DNA from: Enoplolaimus lenunculus
Taxonomy: Eukaryota; Nematoda; Enoplea; Enoplida; Thoracostomopsidae
Reading direction: 5' to 3'
Length of the DNA stretch: 64,000 nt
Assembly (NCBI GenBank): GCA_030248215.1
Contig: JASANG010002679.1
Span: 29,269-93,268 of the forward strand
Every line of letters starts with the position of its first letter. Position 1 is the stretch's first letter. The position numbers were made by a program, and so were the translations under genes. The notes beneath the pieces are model-generated. The model worked only from the letters and a program-made list of their open reading frames with translations. It ran no database searches and was not told the DNA's origin. Shown here piece by piece: positions 35,265 through 46,762 of this stretch.

Positions 35265-35639
35265 TAGCTTCGCTCGCCAATGACAACAGTGATCTAGACA
35301 CATTTGTAAGTTTTAGATTAAGTTCATATCAATATGAAATCCCGGCTAAACTTCTTTTCACCATGGCATTAATATTCAAGCACAACATTAATAATGTGTT
35401 CTGCACAAAACGCAATGGAAAGTACAGAGGTAAAACAATACAGTTTCAGTGAAACCAATAACGAATTAGAACGAATTAATATTAAAAACCGAAGAAAATA
35501 CATTAAAAAATTTACGCATTTGTGTGTTACAGTGTTGTTCACCATATAACATAATTTTGTTTACCCAAAAATTCTCAGTATGAAAATTTCGAAACCGTTA
35601 TGCACTCACCAGCCCTGTTAGGCTCGCATATAAAATATA

Positions 35640-35935
35640 GTGAGGTAAGTACAACCGAAGGTGAGAAATACCGGCGCCGGAGGTAAAAAAAGCTTGCCAG
35701 AGGTGAGGCAAAATTATGTAGTTAAAATAATGTGTGTCGCTTAAACGTTTGGTTTTATGCTTATTTTTTACGAAATCTCAGCAACTTTTTCCTCAAAATT
35801 GTACCAAAATTTAAAACGAAACATACAAAAGAAATAAATTTCGTGAAACTACAAAAAATTTCACTACCGAAATTGCCGGAACCTCCGACAAAACTTCTAC
35901 CGGAGCCATAGTTCAATTTTCTGCCGGAGTCAGGG
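35640..35935 (+). repeat. Family I element, copy 2
   Basis: Shares CTTGCCAGAGGTGAGGC, GTTTGGTTTTATGCTTATTT, AAATTGCCGGAACCTCC and TTCTACCGGAGCC with 17063-17407, in the same order. The ends are eroded. Confidence 0.5.
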
Positions 35936-36966
35936 AACATCACTAGTTTAACTCACAGATGTGTAATGTTTAACACAATTAGTATTGTTCAATGAGATCA
36001 AAATGTGAAACGATCATAACAATATAAAATTTAAATATTGTCGATTTGCATACATTTTAAATCAGCCTACAAAACGAAATTGTAGAATACTTACAAATCG
36101 AATACAAACAGTTGCATTAGATATACGTTTATCAGCATTCATTAGTTTGGGACTGGCTCTCAGCCATGCAATACGCACGGGTAAACGCAGAAGACGTTAA
36201 CATATTTCTGACATTAGTACACCCACGGGTACAAAATTCCAAAAGCACTCAGTGAAAATTTGTTAATCTTCACAAACTTGAAATTTGGCTAACAAACAAC
36301 AAAATATTGGGGCTAAAGGTTGAATTAAAGCCTTTTCTGCCGGTTTATGAGTAATAATTTTACTCTGTTGACATTTCTTTTTACAAGCCGAAAGACTCTA
36401 GTATTTGTGGTGCAAAAGTGGGTACAGGTTCGTCGCGGGTATATAAAATAATTTTTTACGTGGGTCATAAAATGTTACCACTAGTTAAATAAAACTTACC
36501 AGCCGTTGTGGTTTGTCCCAAAGCTAGAAACATACGGCAGATCATACCCAATTTTTATATCGTTTCTTGCTAGTAATTTCGGAGGGCCAAGATTTTAATG
36601 CTATATTTATATGCCAGTCGATGCGTCTTGAAGAGAGCGAATCAAAATCTGATGTTTCGATCGTGCAAAAAATTTACAAAATTTGTACTTGTGTTCACTT
36701 TTATGTTACAATATACAGAATGGAAAAACTTTAGTCCGACTCAATGTTTATTTTTCAACTAAAATATATTTGTGTAGCGATATACGGCTAATTTGTCAAA
36801 TCAAAAAATACATTTAGAGTATTGATTGGCCCCGGTTAGTACCGGTCCTACATCGAGTGAGAAACTGTTAGATAGACTCTCTGTATTGCTCCTTTGATAC
36901 GCCCTTGCGCAACACCTGCAACCAAAGAAACTCTTACCACTTCAACTCGGCCACTTCTGCGCGCAA
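35936..36966. other. Intergenic AT-rich DNA downstream of the KCTD gene
   Basis: No gene or clear repeat seen. It includes the 3' flank of the minus-strand KCTD gene; TTTATT at 36747 is a possible AATAAA on that strand. Confidence 0.4.
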
Positions 36967-37564
36967 TCAGTAATCTCCATACTCGCCGTAACTATATCCT
37001 CCGTCATCCACAGCGCTATCTTTAACAATGCCCTTGCGTGCGTAGTACAAATTTTCCCATTCACGCAACGCATTATTAACGTACGCCGATACATAATTAT
37101 GTTCCTCTCTCGCGTATCGCTGTAACATTTCAATACAAATTTCTTTTAATTCGTCTAAGCGTAGTGAATCCGCTTCACCGATTAGCTTCGCCAGCTCGTC
37201 GGGTTTAAGCGGAATCGAAAACGCTGTAACGCTGCGTTCTTTCCGATTTCGCAAATACGTAATAATATGCCGGAAGCACTTTCCATCACGATCCAAAAAA
37301 TAGTTTCCGGTACGGTCTTGGGGCACAGATCGCGAGGCGGTGTTGCGAAACCATTCGCCAAGCTTTGAGTTCGGATCTGCGGTCAAGGTAGAGCGACGGG
37401 TAGTAAATTTTTTGCCTCCTACGTTAATTGAAATGATTTCGTCTTTGGCAACGCGTACTGCTGCCATATCACTTTGTTTACTTCCGCTGCTATTACCTGC
37501 TGGTGCTGTTGGGTGTGAAGTCGTGACTGGTTTGATTTGCGGATCTGTTGTTGTTTCAGGATTG
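36967..37564 (-). CDS. KCTD-family BTB/T1 domain protein (last exon, possibly most of the gene)
   Basis: Potassium channel tetramerisation-type BTB protein, usually a cytosolic adaptor, often for Cullin-3 ligases. From ATG at 37467 it encodes 166 residues. A T1/BTB fold begins at once: IISINVGGKKFTTRRSTLT, then GEWFRNTA, GNYFLDRDGKCFRHIITYLR and LIGEADSLRLDELKEIC. The C-terminal tail is short and ends YSYGEYGDY. The frame stays open upstream through a Thr/Pro/Ser-rich stretch (NPETTTDPQIKPVTTS) to a possible acceptor ATTTAG at 37565-37570, so earlier exons may exist and the true start is uncertain. No channel membrane segments follow, which rules out a Kv channel. I cannot name the KCTD subfamily. 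Confidence 0.8.
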
Positions 37565-38766
37565 CTAAATGAGCATGTACAATACTTACAATTTTTACCT
37601 AAACCATGTCAATACCAGGGCTACTACTCTGAAAAGATGAGTACCATTTTGTATCAACTTTCTCTTATGAATATTTTCCATTCCATCTCAGAGTTAATTT
37701 CAAATTTAGCTTTCAACTCGAGACTCGAAAATGAAAGGCATGCAACCAGTAGCACTTTTGTGTTGATCCTTTCCAGTATGAATATTTTCAATTTCGTACT
37801 TTGTGGGAAAGGGTTATTAATTCAAGTCAAACGCTGCTGCATGCAACTTCTAAATATTGTTAAAAACGGAAGTTTTTCACCTAAAAACAATATTAACGGC
37901 AATTAACTTACCTTATCATAACTTAGCTCAGACGGAATTTAAAGCCACTTTTGAATCATTTATGTGTCAAAGAATGAGAAAAATTTAAATATTTTTTCAA
38001 AATTGATCGGTTACCAAAATATATAATCACACGGGTAAACGCTGACAAGCCGGTGCTGCTAAATCATACTATACCACTTATCTTTACCTGGGACCGTTTT
38101 TTGACATATGTCGGAAGTGGGCTGGGTTATATAACAATTATCGATGAAAGCCTGACCTCAGATGCACACAGATTACGCACGAATAATAAAAAATGAGAGC
38201 CGAGTTAGTGTAACAGTGATCTAGATATATAATATAAGATATACTTTTTGAATTTACATAAACTAACCTAGTTATATTGGGTTGGTAGATATAGAAAATA
38301 GTAACCTACTTTCATCAGTATTTATTAATCGAAAAGATGGTTCGATTTTTCAATCAATACTTTAGTCTTTGGTTTAGGCGTTACGCGTATTACACCCATT
38401 TACTCTTAGCTAGAGGCTTAAGCTCATACAGGCCAGAGGATATTCGTCGAAAAGCCCTCTGTGTGCGTTATTAACGTTCCCCATATGATTTAAAAACGTC
38501 ACCTTTTAGTCAACGAAGCTTCGCGTTTTTCATAATTAATAGTATATTCAAAACGTTGTCTAATCTAACAAATATAGGATAACTAAACTTTCGTTGAACG
38601 AATTTTGGTGAGAACCCCTGATACAGACTACATCTGTTGTGCGTGCGGAAGCACACAGAATTTGTCAAACCTGTAATATGGCAAAACACGTAGGCGTTAG
38701 TAATTTTTTAACGCGTAGTTGTAGCCGGTATGTTTTGCCCCCTGTGTTCTATGTCGTTACGTACAC
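37565..38766. other. Upstream flank of the KCTD gene
   Basis: AT-rich DNA; possible first exon(s) of the KCTD gene on the minus strand are not recognisable. The frame across 37340-37906 on the plus strand is antisense to the KCTD exon and then runs into AT-rich sequence, so I do not call it. Confidence 0.35.
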
Positions 38767-38767
38767 C

Positions 38768-38944
38768 GGCCAATGTAAAGAACAGGGCCGTAACGGCACT
38801 GTAAGCATATTCCTAAGCGTAAGCCTAAGCGTAAGGATGAGCTTATAGCCTAAGCCTAAATTAAGGAAAAAATAGTCTAAAGCTTAAATTTACCCCATTT
38901 CAGTCCCGCAGAAAAACGTTCCGCCCCTGATCTTTACATGGGCC
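38768..38944 (+). repeat. Family G TIR element, copy 5, telomere-like core
   Basis: GGCCAATGTAAAGAACAGGG at the left and CCCCTGATCTTTACATGGGC at the right. The core 38805-38865 has CCTAAGCGTAAGCCTAAGCG and TAGCCTAAGCCTAAATT, telomere-like with G/C changes. Confidence 0.6.
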
Positions 38945-41900
38945 CGTTCATCGAGCACAGCCTAATCATATTACTATATATGGTGTTGGATAACTCCTAC
39001 AAAGAAATTATAAATAATCACTTACCATTCAATTTAAAAATCACAAGTTGCCTAAATTACGAAAGTGAAAAAATATGAGATAGCATATTGTTATAGCTGG
39101 CAATTAAGCAAATATATTACAATTTTGTGCTATTTTACATTCGTTTTAAAAATTTGAGTATGGAAAATTCAACGTAATTTATTGAGTCTGAAATACATCC
39201 TTGTTGTCAAAATTTTTTCATTTGATTAATCGAACTCGTAAGGGGGGAACATGGAGGTAAGAAGCATAGAAACAGTTTGCATACACCTTTAAAATGTTTT
39301 GGCTCCGCTTGAAAATAACGCGATAATCCGCGTACAGTTACATCATGAAACCTATTCTACAAATCAGGGTGTAAACAGAGGCAATAAAAACCGACGCCCG
39401 AGATCGACAAAATCATTCAAAACTGAAAAAATTATGCAGTTTGCAATGATGTTGAAATCGCTAATTTTACCAATAACCTATAAAGTGTTATCATGGTTTT
39501 TTGAGAAGTCTCGGACCTCGGCAATTAAAACTTCGAAAATTGTATTAAACTAAGTAAATTAAGCTGAATTAACACAACCTCCTGAAGATCCTGAAAATTC
39601 ATACTACCAAAATTTCCTGAATATCCGGAAAGAATTTTACCAGAGCAAAAGTTGAGTCCAACTGTTTTACTCAAGCATCACATTAAGAGCCGAGCGTCGA
39701 CTGAAGCCACGTCTCTGTAACCGCGCCATAATATAACCAAGCAAAAAAAATGATTAAACTGTAAAATTAGCCAATGTCACGACCCCTTGGTAAAAATGCG
39801 GAAAAGGTATCGACATTATTATATTGGTAAGCAAATTTAAACAAGTCTTGTAAAGCATAAATTGCCTATATGAGCAAATCAGTACAAACTGTGTTCTTTT
39901 AAAAATGAATCGCATGAAATGAAAAAATTCATATATTATATAGGCTTATACATAAAGCTATGATTGCACATGTGCAGATTTAAGCAGGATTTTCAATCTG
40001 ATAATGAAACTTTGGTACTAAAATTTTAGTTCTAAAGTCACGTCTGGCTTCTTTCTCATTACGCTTGCGTTATTTAAGAAATGTTTTGAGTCTGTTACAG
40101 AGGGATATAATACCGAAACAATGTATAGCTTCTCGCTCGCTTCGCTCGTGAATTCTGCAAAGCTCAGTCGATATTCTGCCTTCCAACAATCGCTCACTCT
40201 GTTTCAACTCCTTTTGCCCTTAAATATTTCATATATACATAATTCTCCACAAACTTCAAACTAAAGTATTGTTCTAGAGTCAAAGACAATAGTGTCTAGC
40301 TTTTCGCTCGCGATATTTTTTCAAGTCGTGCTCATGTGGCAGACGATTCATCCTGATCCAGATACACAAACTGCCTTATTTTATGGACCTAAAAGAGTAC
40401 TCTGAAATTGGTCTCGGAGCCAACTAGAGGAGTGTTACTATCCTCATAAATCCCAACATAAATTTGCCATCCGTGCTGCTAAAGGATTTTATTAAGTTTG
40501 CTTTCAGGCGGATACCAAAGACACGAGCCTGACAGGATTCAGCCCGCCAATCGAAGTTTCTCAGTACGCCAATGGTATATGCATGTGTGTATAACATATT
40601 ATGTATATATATATATCATGCGCGCACCGTGAGACATTTGTAGATCCAATACCACTTTGCTTTGCTGCTGGTAACGTGGAGCCCTAAGCGTTGATTTGAA
40701 AGAAATTACTTTAAATCTGGCTTGTGTAGGTCATCGCACAGTATTAAAAAGAAAAAAATCGTTAAAAATCTTAAGTTATTTAATGACTCTGAAAATACCG
40801 GATATCTGCCGAAAACTAACAACATTTGATAACCGGAGTTGGATAATTACAAAAATCAGATTATCATACAAAAAATTTTATTCCGGTTGCGTTCATTGTA
40901 GAACCTATTTAGACTTTTATACTTCCGCATTTTCTAACGTACTCTTACAAAGGTTGCTAATTGAGGCACCAGGGGCCAACTGAAATCTTATTGCTAATAG
41001 TGTTACGTCTTATCGCACATATCATTTATTTAGAAAGCAAAAATCATGTATTTTCTAAAATGTACTGAGAGTTCGTAGCTAATGGTACGTGGAGGAAATG
41101 GTAATTATCCCTAAATGATTATACAGAGCGGTCACCGCTTTAGGGTTATAGTTTTGTACAGAACCAAACACTGTCGCATACAGGGGGGAATGCAGGAATA
41201 TATCCCCTCCACAAATTTGAAAACAAGCAAGAACAAGACTTATATACTTATAAAACAATTTAGAATTACCTTCTGGATCCATTAGAAAACGAAACGTTCT
41301 CGATCGCTGCACTCCGTTAAAAACCTATGAGGTTATACCCTCCCGAGATGAAATTTTAAACTTAACACATAATTGGCCAGTTGTTCTTAACTTTAGATGA
41401 CTAACAATTGAACTTAAACATTTTCTAGGGTGAACGAAAATTTTTCAATGCGGACTGGATGCTTGCATATTTTAAATGTCTTAATCCTGGTTTGTTGTTA
41501 TTTGTTTAAAAATTGTGAAACCGTTTTAAATTTTCAAAAAACATGAAAAATTCCTTATTTTCTGTACAAGCAAAAATTAACAGCTGTTCCAAATTTGACC
41601 CACCAGCAAAGGAACGGCTCTTAAAATAACATGAGATAGAAATTTTACGACCTGCCAATAGAAACCGATTTTTGCCGAAAACACATATCCGGTTACCGAC
41701 CGGCAGACTTTGTTGCAAAACCATCGACGAAAACTTTAAAATCCTTTAGCAGAGATACCTTAAATAACCAAATTTTACGTGTACTGACTGTTCTGCGCTA
41801 TTGTTATATCCAAAAAAATTCTGGCAACGTCTTCCACACAAATTCGTAAAGAAAACATTTTTGAAACACTAATTGTTTTACTGAACATGGTCGTTTGTAA

Positions 41901-42289
41901 ACATACTTCTTTGTAGCTTACTTACAGCCATCACTGATCGCCACTTCCTTATACTTCCGCCACAAAATATTCTCACACATATGACTGGATTAATAAAAGA
42001 AGGCAGTAGGCTTGGGTTTTACCTGAGACTAAGAATAGGCTTAGGAAAATAATAACTAGGTGGAAAGTTTCGCTTTCCATCAAATTACACAAGCATGAGG
42101 GCACCGGCAAATCCACAAATTTCTGACGGTGGGGGCGAACTGGCAATTGTAATGAAACGCAATTTTTCGCCAAAAATTTTTTTAAAAGGATATTTGCAAG
42201 GTGGGAGGAACCTTATCATTTTTACGAAAAAAATTTTGAGGGACAAAACTGTAACTTAGTGGGATCTTACCATTTTAACACACAAAAAA
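38945..42289. other. Intergenic DNA with scattered repeat scraps
   Basis: No supported gene. 39560-39670 recalls family I. 41600-41640 resembles a family G right end (GGCTCTTAAAATAACATGAG). 42005-42050 is telomere-like (AGACTAAGAATAGGCTTAGG). A minus-strand frame at 41079-41312 with a possible GTAATT donor after DPEG, and a plus-strand frame at 40696-40983, were too weak to call. Confidence 0.35.
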
Positions 42290-42757
42290 TTCTGACGGAG
42301 GCCGTACGCCAGCCCGCCCCCACAAATCTGGATCCGCTAGTGCGTGGGGGGTCGAAGTTAGCAAATACTCATCCGTCAATACCAAAAAAGTTTTATAAAA
42401 ACTGTTAAAATTAATGAAACTGATACGTATGCCCAAATGAAATTTGCCATTAAAGCATACCACACCCCTAAAAGTTATGAAATATTTTTAACCTCAAAAT
42501 TTTAACTACACCTTTGATATTAAATTCTGACGGAGGCCGTACGCCAGCCCGCCCCCACAAATCTGGATCCGCTAGTGCGTGGGGGGTCGAAGTTAGCAAA
42601 TACTCATCCGTCAATACCAAAAAAGTTTTAAAAAACTGTTAAAATTAATCAAACTGATACGTATGCCCAAATGAAATTTGCCATTAAAGCATACCACACC
42701 CCTAAAAGTTATGAAATATTTTTAACCTCAAAATTTTAACTACATCTTTGATATTAG
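42290..42757 (+). repeat. Recent 235-bp tandem duplication
   Basis: Two copies, 42290-42524 and 42525 to about 42757, begin TTCTGACGGAGGCCGTACGC and end near CCTTTGATATTA. They differ by only a few bases (a TA-type indel in the ATAAAAACTG run, AATGAAAC against AATCAAAC, CTACACC against CTACATC). No coding content; a young local duplication. Confidence 0.8.
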
Positions 42758-42795
42758 TAAACCTTACGTATCATGTCGTATCGCTTTTATGAACA

Positions 42796-43305
42796 ATGTA
42801 TAATAACAGTGTTCAAAAAACAATTATATACTTAGGTATCTATGTTGAAAATGGGACCAGTACTAGGCAATATGTCACCAAAAATTACACTTTTGGACAC
42901 GGCAATTTTTGTTGCACAGAGTATAAAACCTATGACTTCAAATGTATGGGTCCACCAGAATATATATATTTAACCTGTAACCATGGTGATCATGCGCAAG
43001 TCTTTCAGTGTGGTTCCTTGGTGTACCTTTTGGCGTTGACCAAAATAATAAATAATAATAACAATAATAATAATTGTTGCTACTGAAACATATACTTTTC
43101 CGCATTGCCCCGGAAAACGGGAAAAGTGACGTGTCATCTAGTTTTATGTACTTTCGTAGCATGTCTCATTTGTGACCCACCGTGGCCCCCATGCCCTCGA
43201 AAATATTGGCTTGGGAATTTGATGCCTTGTGATGTGAACTGGACTGCCAATAAATGGAAGGTCCACGGTCCGACCGTGGACAGCACAGCGCCAAGCTGCT
43301 GCTGA
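42796..43305 (+). CDS. Possible small cysteine-rich gene (tentative, two exons)
   Basis: Unrecognised. The frame at 42796-43086 reads NYTFGHGNFCCTEYKTYDFK, then CMGPPEYIYLTCNHGDHAQVFQC, with five cysteines including a CC pair. A second piece after a possible acceptor TTTCGTAG (43160) reads CLICDPPWPPCPRKYWLGN, LMPCDVNWTANKW and ends STAPSCC before TGA at 43303. Joining a GTAACC donor at 42977 to 43160 keeps the frame. The dense, ordered cysteines and tryptophans look unlike random AT-rich sequence. I found no signal peptide, and an upstream exon would be needed for secretion. An (AAT)n/(AAC)n microsatellite at 43046-43074 lies in the proposed intron. Function unknown. Confidence 0.3.
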
Positions 43306-43403
43306 TTGCATTGTGCTGTTTCTGCTTAAATTAGAGACATCTATTATTTTCCTTCATATTCAGATATCCAGCCGTTCTTGTTCGATATTTTATCCGGATA
43401 CCA

Positions 43404-43590
43404 GGATGCAACCGGTTGTGAAAAAACACCGAAACCTGAGGTCAACAACATTGGCCAAACTGAGATTAGGCAGTTAAAATGATGATAAATTTCCTAATTT
43501 TCGCAAAAATCTGTAAGTTGTTATTAAATTTTTTAGTTTTGCGCTTATTTTTTTATGAAATACCGGCAAGTTTTCCTCAGAAAGACGATT
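43404..43590 (+). repeat. Family I element, left part
   Basis: GGATGCAACCGGTTGTG, then AGGCAGTTAAAATGATG, GTTTTGCGCTTATTTTTTTA and TGAAATACCGGCAAGTTTTC parallel 17063-17300 and 35640-35800. The right half is absent. Confidence 0.45.
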
Positions 43591-43722
43591 TGTTCACCAT
43601 CATCGCTTGACTATAACAACTGAACGCCTGAACTAAAGAGTACTCGCACGCATTGTAAAAGATTAACTTCTGCGCACACGAGCAATAATTGGCTTAAAAC
43701 GCTATACAATTGGAATATACAT

Positions 43723-43956
43723 TTGGGTCGGAGTTATAGATCGATCGAGTTCGCTAAAATGACCCTTAAATGGTGTGCGAAGGTACAGAATCTGGACCCC
43801 TGGGAATTAAACGAAACGCGGACTATTCTTTATGAATCTCGACGCGTTGAGTTCAATAGTAACTATTTTACGATTGCACGGCCAACAATTAAAAGTCACG
43901 GCACTCGAAATTATGGTGCAAACATAATTTTTGAATCAGAGGCCCTGCAGCCTTAA
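43723..43956 (+). other. Open frame of uncertain status
   Basis: A 77-codon frame with a balanced composition (KWCAKVQNLDPWELNETRTI, FEFN-like and EALQP end). It has no ATG of its own at the 5' end, so it could be an exon after GTTATAG at 43731-43737. No family recognised; it could equally be chance. Confidence 0.2.
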
Positions 43957-44907
43957 AATTCCACCGCTGAACTCAGCTCGTCGCGATCTATAAAATAAGT
44001 TACGTTTCATTAAATTACACACAAATCAATAATCCGTACCTCTGCGGATTTCAAGACCACGTCAAAGGTTACCTGTCAAACTCTGATTTTGAAATTTTAA
44101 CCACAACTTTATAGAACTTTTCAGTGCTGTAAATATACGCCATATTGTAGTTGTCAAAACTCAAATACAAATTTTCGAACGATTTAAATTTCCTCTATTT
44201 GCCGCAGAATTCGCCCTTTATTAACCCCAGTGTGGACAGGTTGAACGCACCGGGAGTACGTAGTTCTACATCCAGATAAATGTACATATCTCAGATATTC
44301 ATTTGAATAAACGTGAAAGAAAAATTTTCATTTACCGCACCCGTTTATCGTCACTATCCGGTTTCAATTCTGTGCGCGGTTGAAAAAAGTTTTCGCTATT
44401 ACTTAATGCTAAAGTACGCTATCTCGAAAAAATATTACGACAAATTATGAAGCTCACCGAAGCACAAGTCCTGGTTCAAACGAGCAAAACAGTGGTATAT
44501 ACAAGTTATTTTTACTAAAACGCAAAATTTACGCCCGACATGACATGATTGGTGAGGCATAATACCTCTATTACTCTTTAAAACACCTAGTTAATAAAAC
44601 TGGTGCAAGACATGTGATTTTTGAGTATAAAAGCAAGATTGTACAAATTGAGACCGGAGCCAAATCTTTTAGTTTCGTCCCACTGGGTACAAACGGAGTT
44701 TCATCTTTGGTTCCTGTGAAAAATCGACCTCCGGCTCCGCGTTGATTTTTCGGAGAGGTCATTGTTTCTATTGAATGACTGTTTGACGACAATGGTAACT
44801 TTTGATGTTCTAACTTCCACTATTTCTTGAAAAATGTTCAAAAATTTGCTGCCAACACTTCAAAATATGTGTAAAAACCAAGAAAACCTAAATACAGAGA
44901 TCTGCTG
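43957..44907. other. Intergenic AT-rich DNA
   Basis: Nothing recognised. 44571-44792 has a minus-strand frame without family similarity. Confidence 0.35.
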
Positions 44908-45111
44908 CACTGCAAAAAATGGTGAGTCAAATTGACTTCCTCCGGAATAGACGGGACTAAACGAACTGAGTCAAATTCGAATCCGCCAGAATCAAAGACG
45001 ACTCACTAAGTCGCCCGTTTTACTTTGGCCGAGTCGAATTTGACTCAGCTTGTGTAGTCCCGTAGAGCCTATTTCGGAGAAAGTTAATTTGACTCACCAT
45101 TTTTTGCAGTG
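44908..45111. repeat. Family E near-palindromic MITE, copy 3
   Basis: CACTGCAAAAAATGGTGAGT at the left pairs with CTCACCATTTTTTGCAGTG at the right, followed by TA; the left TA is lost. It lies 19 bp before family A copy 2, echoing the E-A neighbourhood at 16431/16434. Confidence 0.7.
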
Positions 45112-45730
45112 TAAAATTAGCAAATGAAACTATATATGGGTACCGGATATGAAAAATATCCGGATATGTACTTATCCGAAATGAAACGTGTATCCGGATA
45201 TCCGCCGGATATCCGAAATTCTTTTGTCTAGAAATTTTTTTTGAATAATTTGAATGGTTTCGCCACCGAAGTAGCTGGAGCTGACGAAAAAATTCTGTAT
45301 CCAAACCTCAGTCAGAATATTAAACCACATTCTTGAATAATTGTTCCATGATGATTCAAAAGGTTTATTTCTTAACTAAAACATACCAATATTCAAAAAA
45401 CTTCAGATTAGCGTGTATATTTATAGGTAAAATGACTTCGTATTCTTAGTATATCTTAAAATTAACCCAGTGAAGTCTTTGCATCGAACACGCATTGCCA
45501 AGTATTAATTTTATTACCTGTTCAAGAAACAAAATAAACGCAAAACTACGTATTTCATTTAGTTTATTATAACATAAATGTCAATTATTCCTAATTGTAG
45601 GTGTAGCGCATTAATGACTCCAGAACCAAATAAAGGTGAGTTCAAAACTTTAAGGACAAGCCAAATCAACTCAATTTTAAGTTGTCATTTAGTAGTCTGT
45701 AGCAAAGTTCTAAACTGAAGACCAGAAGGA

Positions 45731-46508
45731 CCCGAATAAGAGGGGGACTGATATTCATTTGGCCTCTCCAGAGGGTACTCCCTGTTATTCGGTTACGGAC
45801 TGTTAGTTATGTTTATCCCGTCCTCAGCCACACTTCGTTACACATATATCCGGTATTGTAACTACCCCTGAATTGAATGTTTATTTGCCGTGTATCAAAA
45901 GCGCTAGACACAATGCTAGGTTATTATTAGAAACGTACTTTGAAAACTTAAGTACGCTTCAAAGTTTTGAACTCACCTTTATTTGGTTCTGGAGTCATTT
46001 ATGCGCTACACCTACAATTAGGAATAATTGACATTTATGGACTCTAATTAGGGTTTAGGGACTCTACTGTAGTGACCCGAACTGTTGTTTATTTTTAACC
46101 CACGCTCCGCCGCCCTACGTTACTGATATATATCCGGTACTGCAATTATCCGTTGAATTAAACGTTTATTTGTTTTGTGTCAATAGCTTGAGCATTAATG
46201 CAAGGTTATACTTAGGAATGTACTTTTAAAATTTAAGTACACTTTAAAGTATGGAACTCAAATTAATTGGTCCTGGAGTCATTTATCCGCTACATATAGG
46301 GTTAATTGATAATTATCGACTCTAATTAGGGTTTAGGGACTCTATCCACTTACGAACTCTGATACGGACTCCTCTTGATTCGGAATCAAAATGGGGACCC
46401 CCTCTTATTCGAGTCAATACAGTATGCGCTTACGGACTCTTATTAGGGCTACGGACTGCGATTGATTGGGACTCAAAATGGGTATCCCTCTTATTCGGGT
46501 CACTACAG
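45731..46508 (-). repeat. Family C copy 4, interrupted by C copy 5
   Basis: Right end CTTATTCGGGTCACTACAG at 46508, followed by TA. The other end near 45731 (GGACCCGAATAAGAGGGGG) is slightly eroded. It is interrupted at a TA by another family C copy (46067-46422). Confidence 0.65.
46067..46422 (-). repeat. Family C copy 5, inserted into C copy 4
   Basis: Starts CTGTAGTGACCCGAACTG and ends CTTATTCGAGTCAATACAG, with TA on both sides. Removing it and one TA gives GGGACTCTATGCGCTTACGG, matching the uninterrupted GGGACTCTATCCGCTTACGG (complement) of the copy at 33774. This shows a TA target-site insertion directly. Confidence 0.75.
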
Positions 46509-46762
46509 TACTGGCATAATAAATACCGATTTTTAGAATTGTATCTTTTATGCTAATATCAATCTGCCCGAGGGTCAGGGTACTTCCTTTAGAGCAACAA
46601 GATAAAACAAGAGCTTAAGAAACGAAAATTGAGGTTCGGAAACTCAAAAAACAAAATGGAGGGTCGGATATCTGAAATAGAAAATTTCATTTCGGATATC
46701 CGGATATATCCGGTTAAATAACCGGATATGAAAAAAATCCAATGCCGATCACTAAATGCAAC

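Larger units (their letters stand above)
45131..46754 (-). mobile_element. Family A hAT-like element, copy 2, with nested family C
   Basis: Runs from TATATATGGGTACCGGATAT to GGATATGAAAAAAATCCAATGC and CCGATCACTA. The flanking 8-mers AATGAAAC (45123-45130) and AATGCAAC (46755-46762) match at 7 of 8 positions. The interior is the reverse complement of 7086-9446 but lacks family B: the target CAGCTCCAGCTAC is uninterrupted (as its complement near 45275). A family C copy and its own nested copy sit inside. No transposase. Confidence 0.7.

Noticed and set aside
37340-37906. 188-codon plus-strand frame
   Set aside because: Its first part is antisense to the KCTD exon and the rest is AT-rich without family similarity.
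41079-41312. Coding exon on the minus strand (MQRSRTFRFLMDPEG)
   Set aside because: A possible GTAATT donor follows, but there is no partner exon, family similarity or upstream support.
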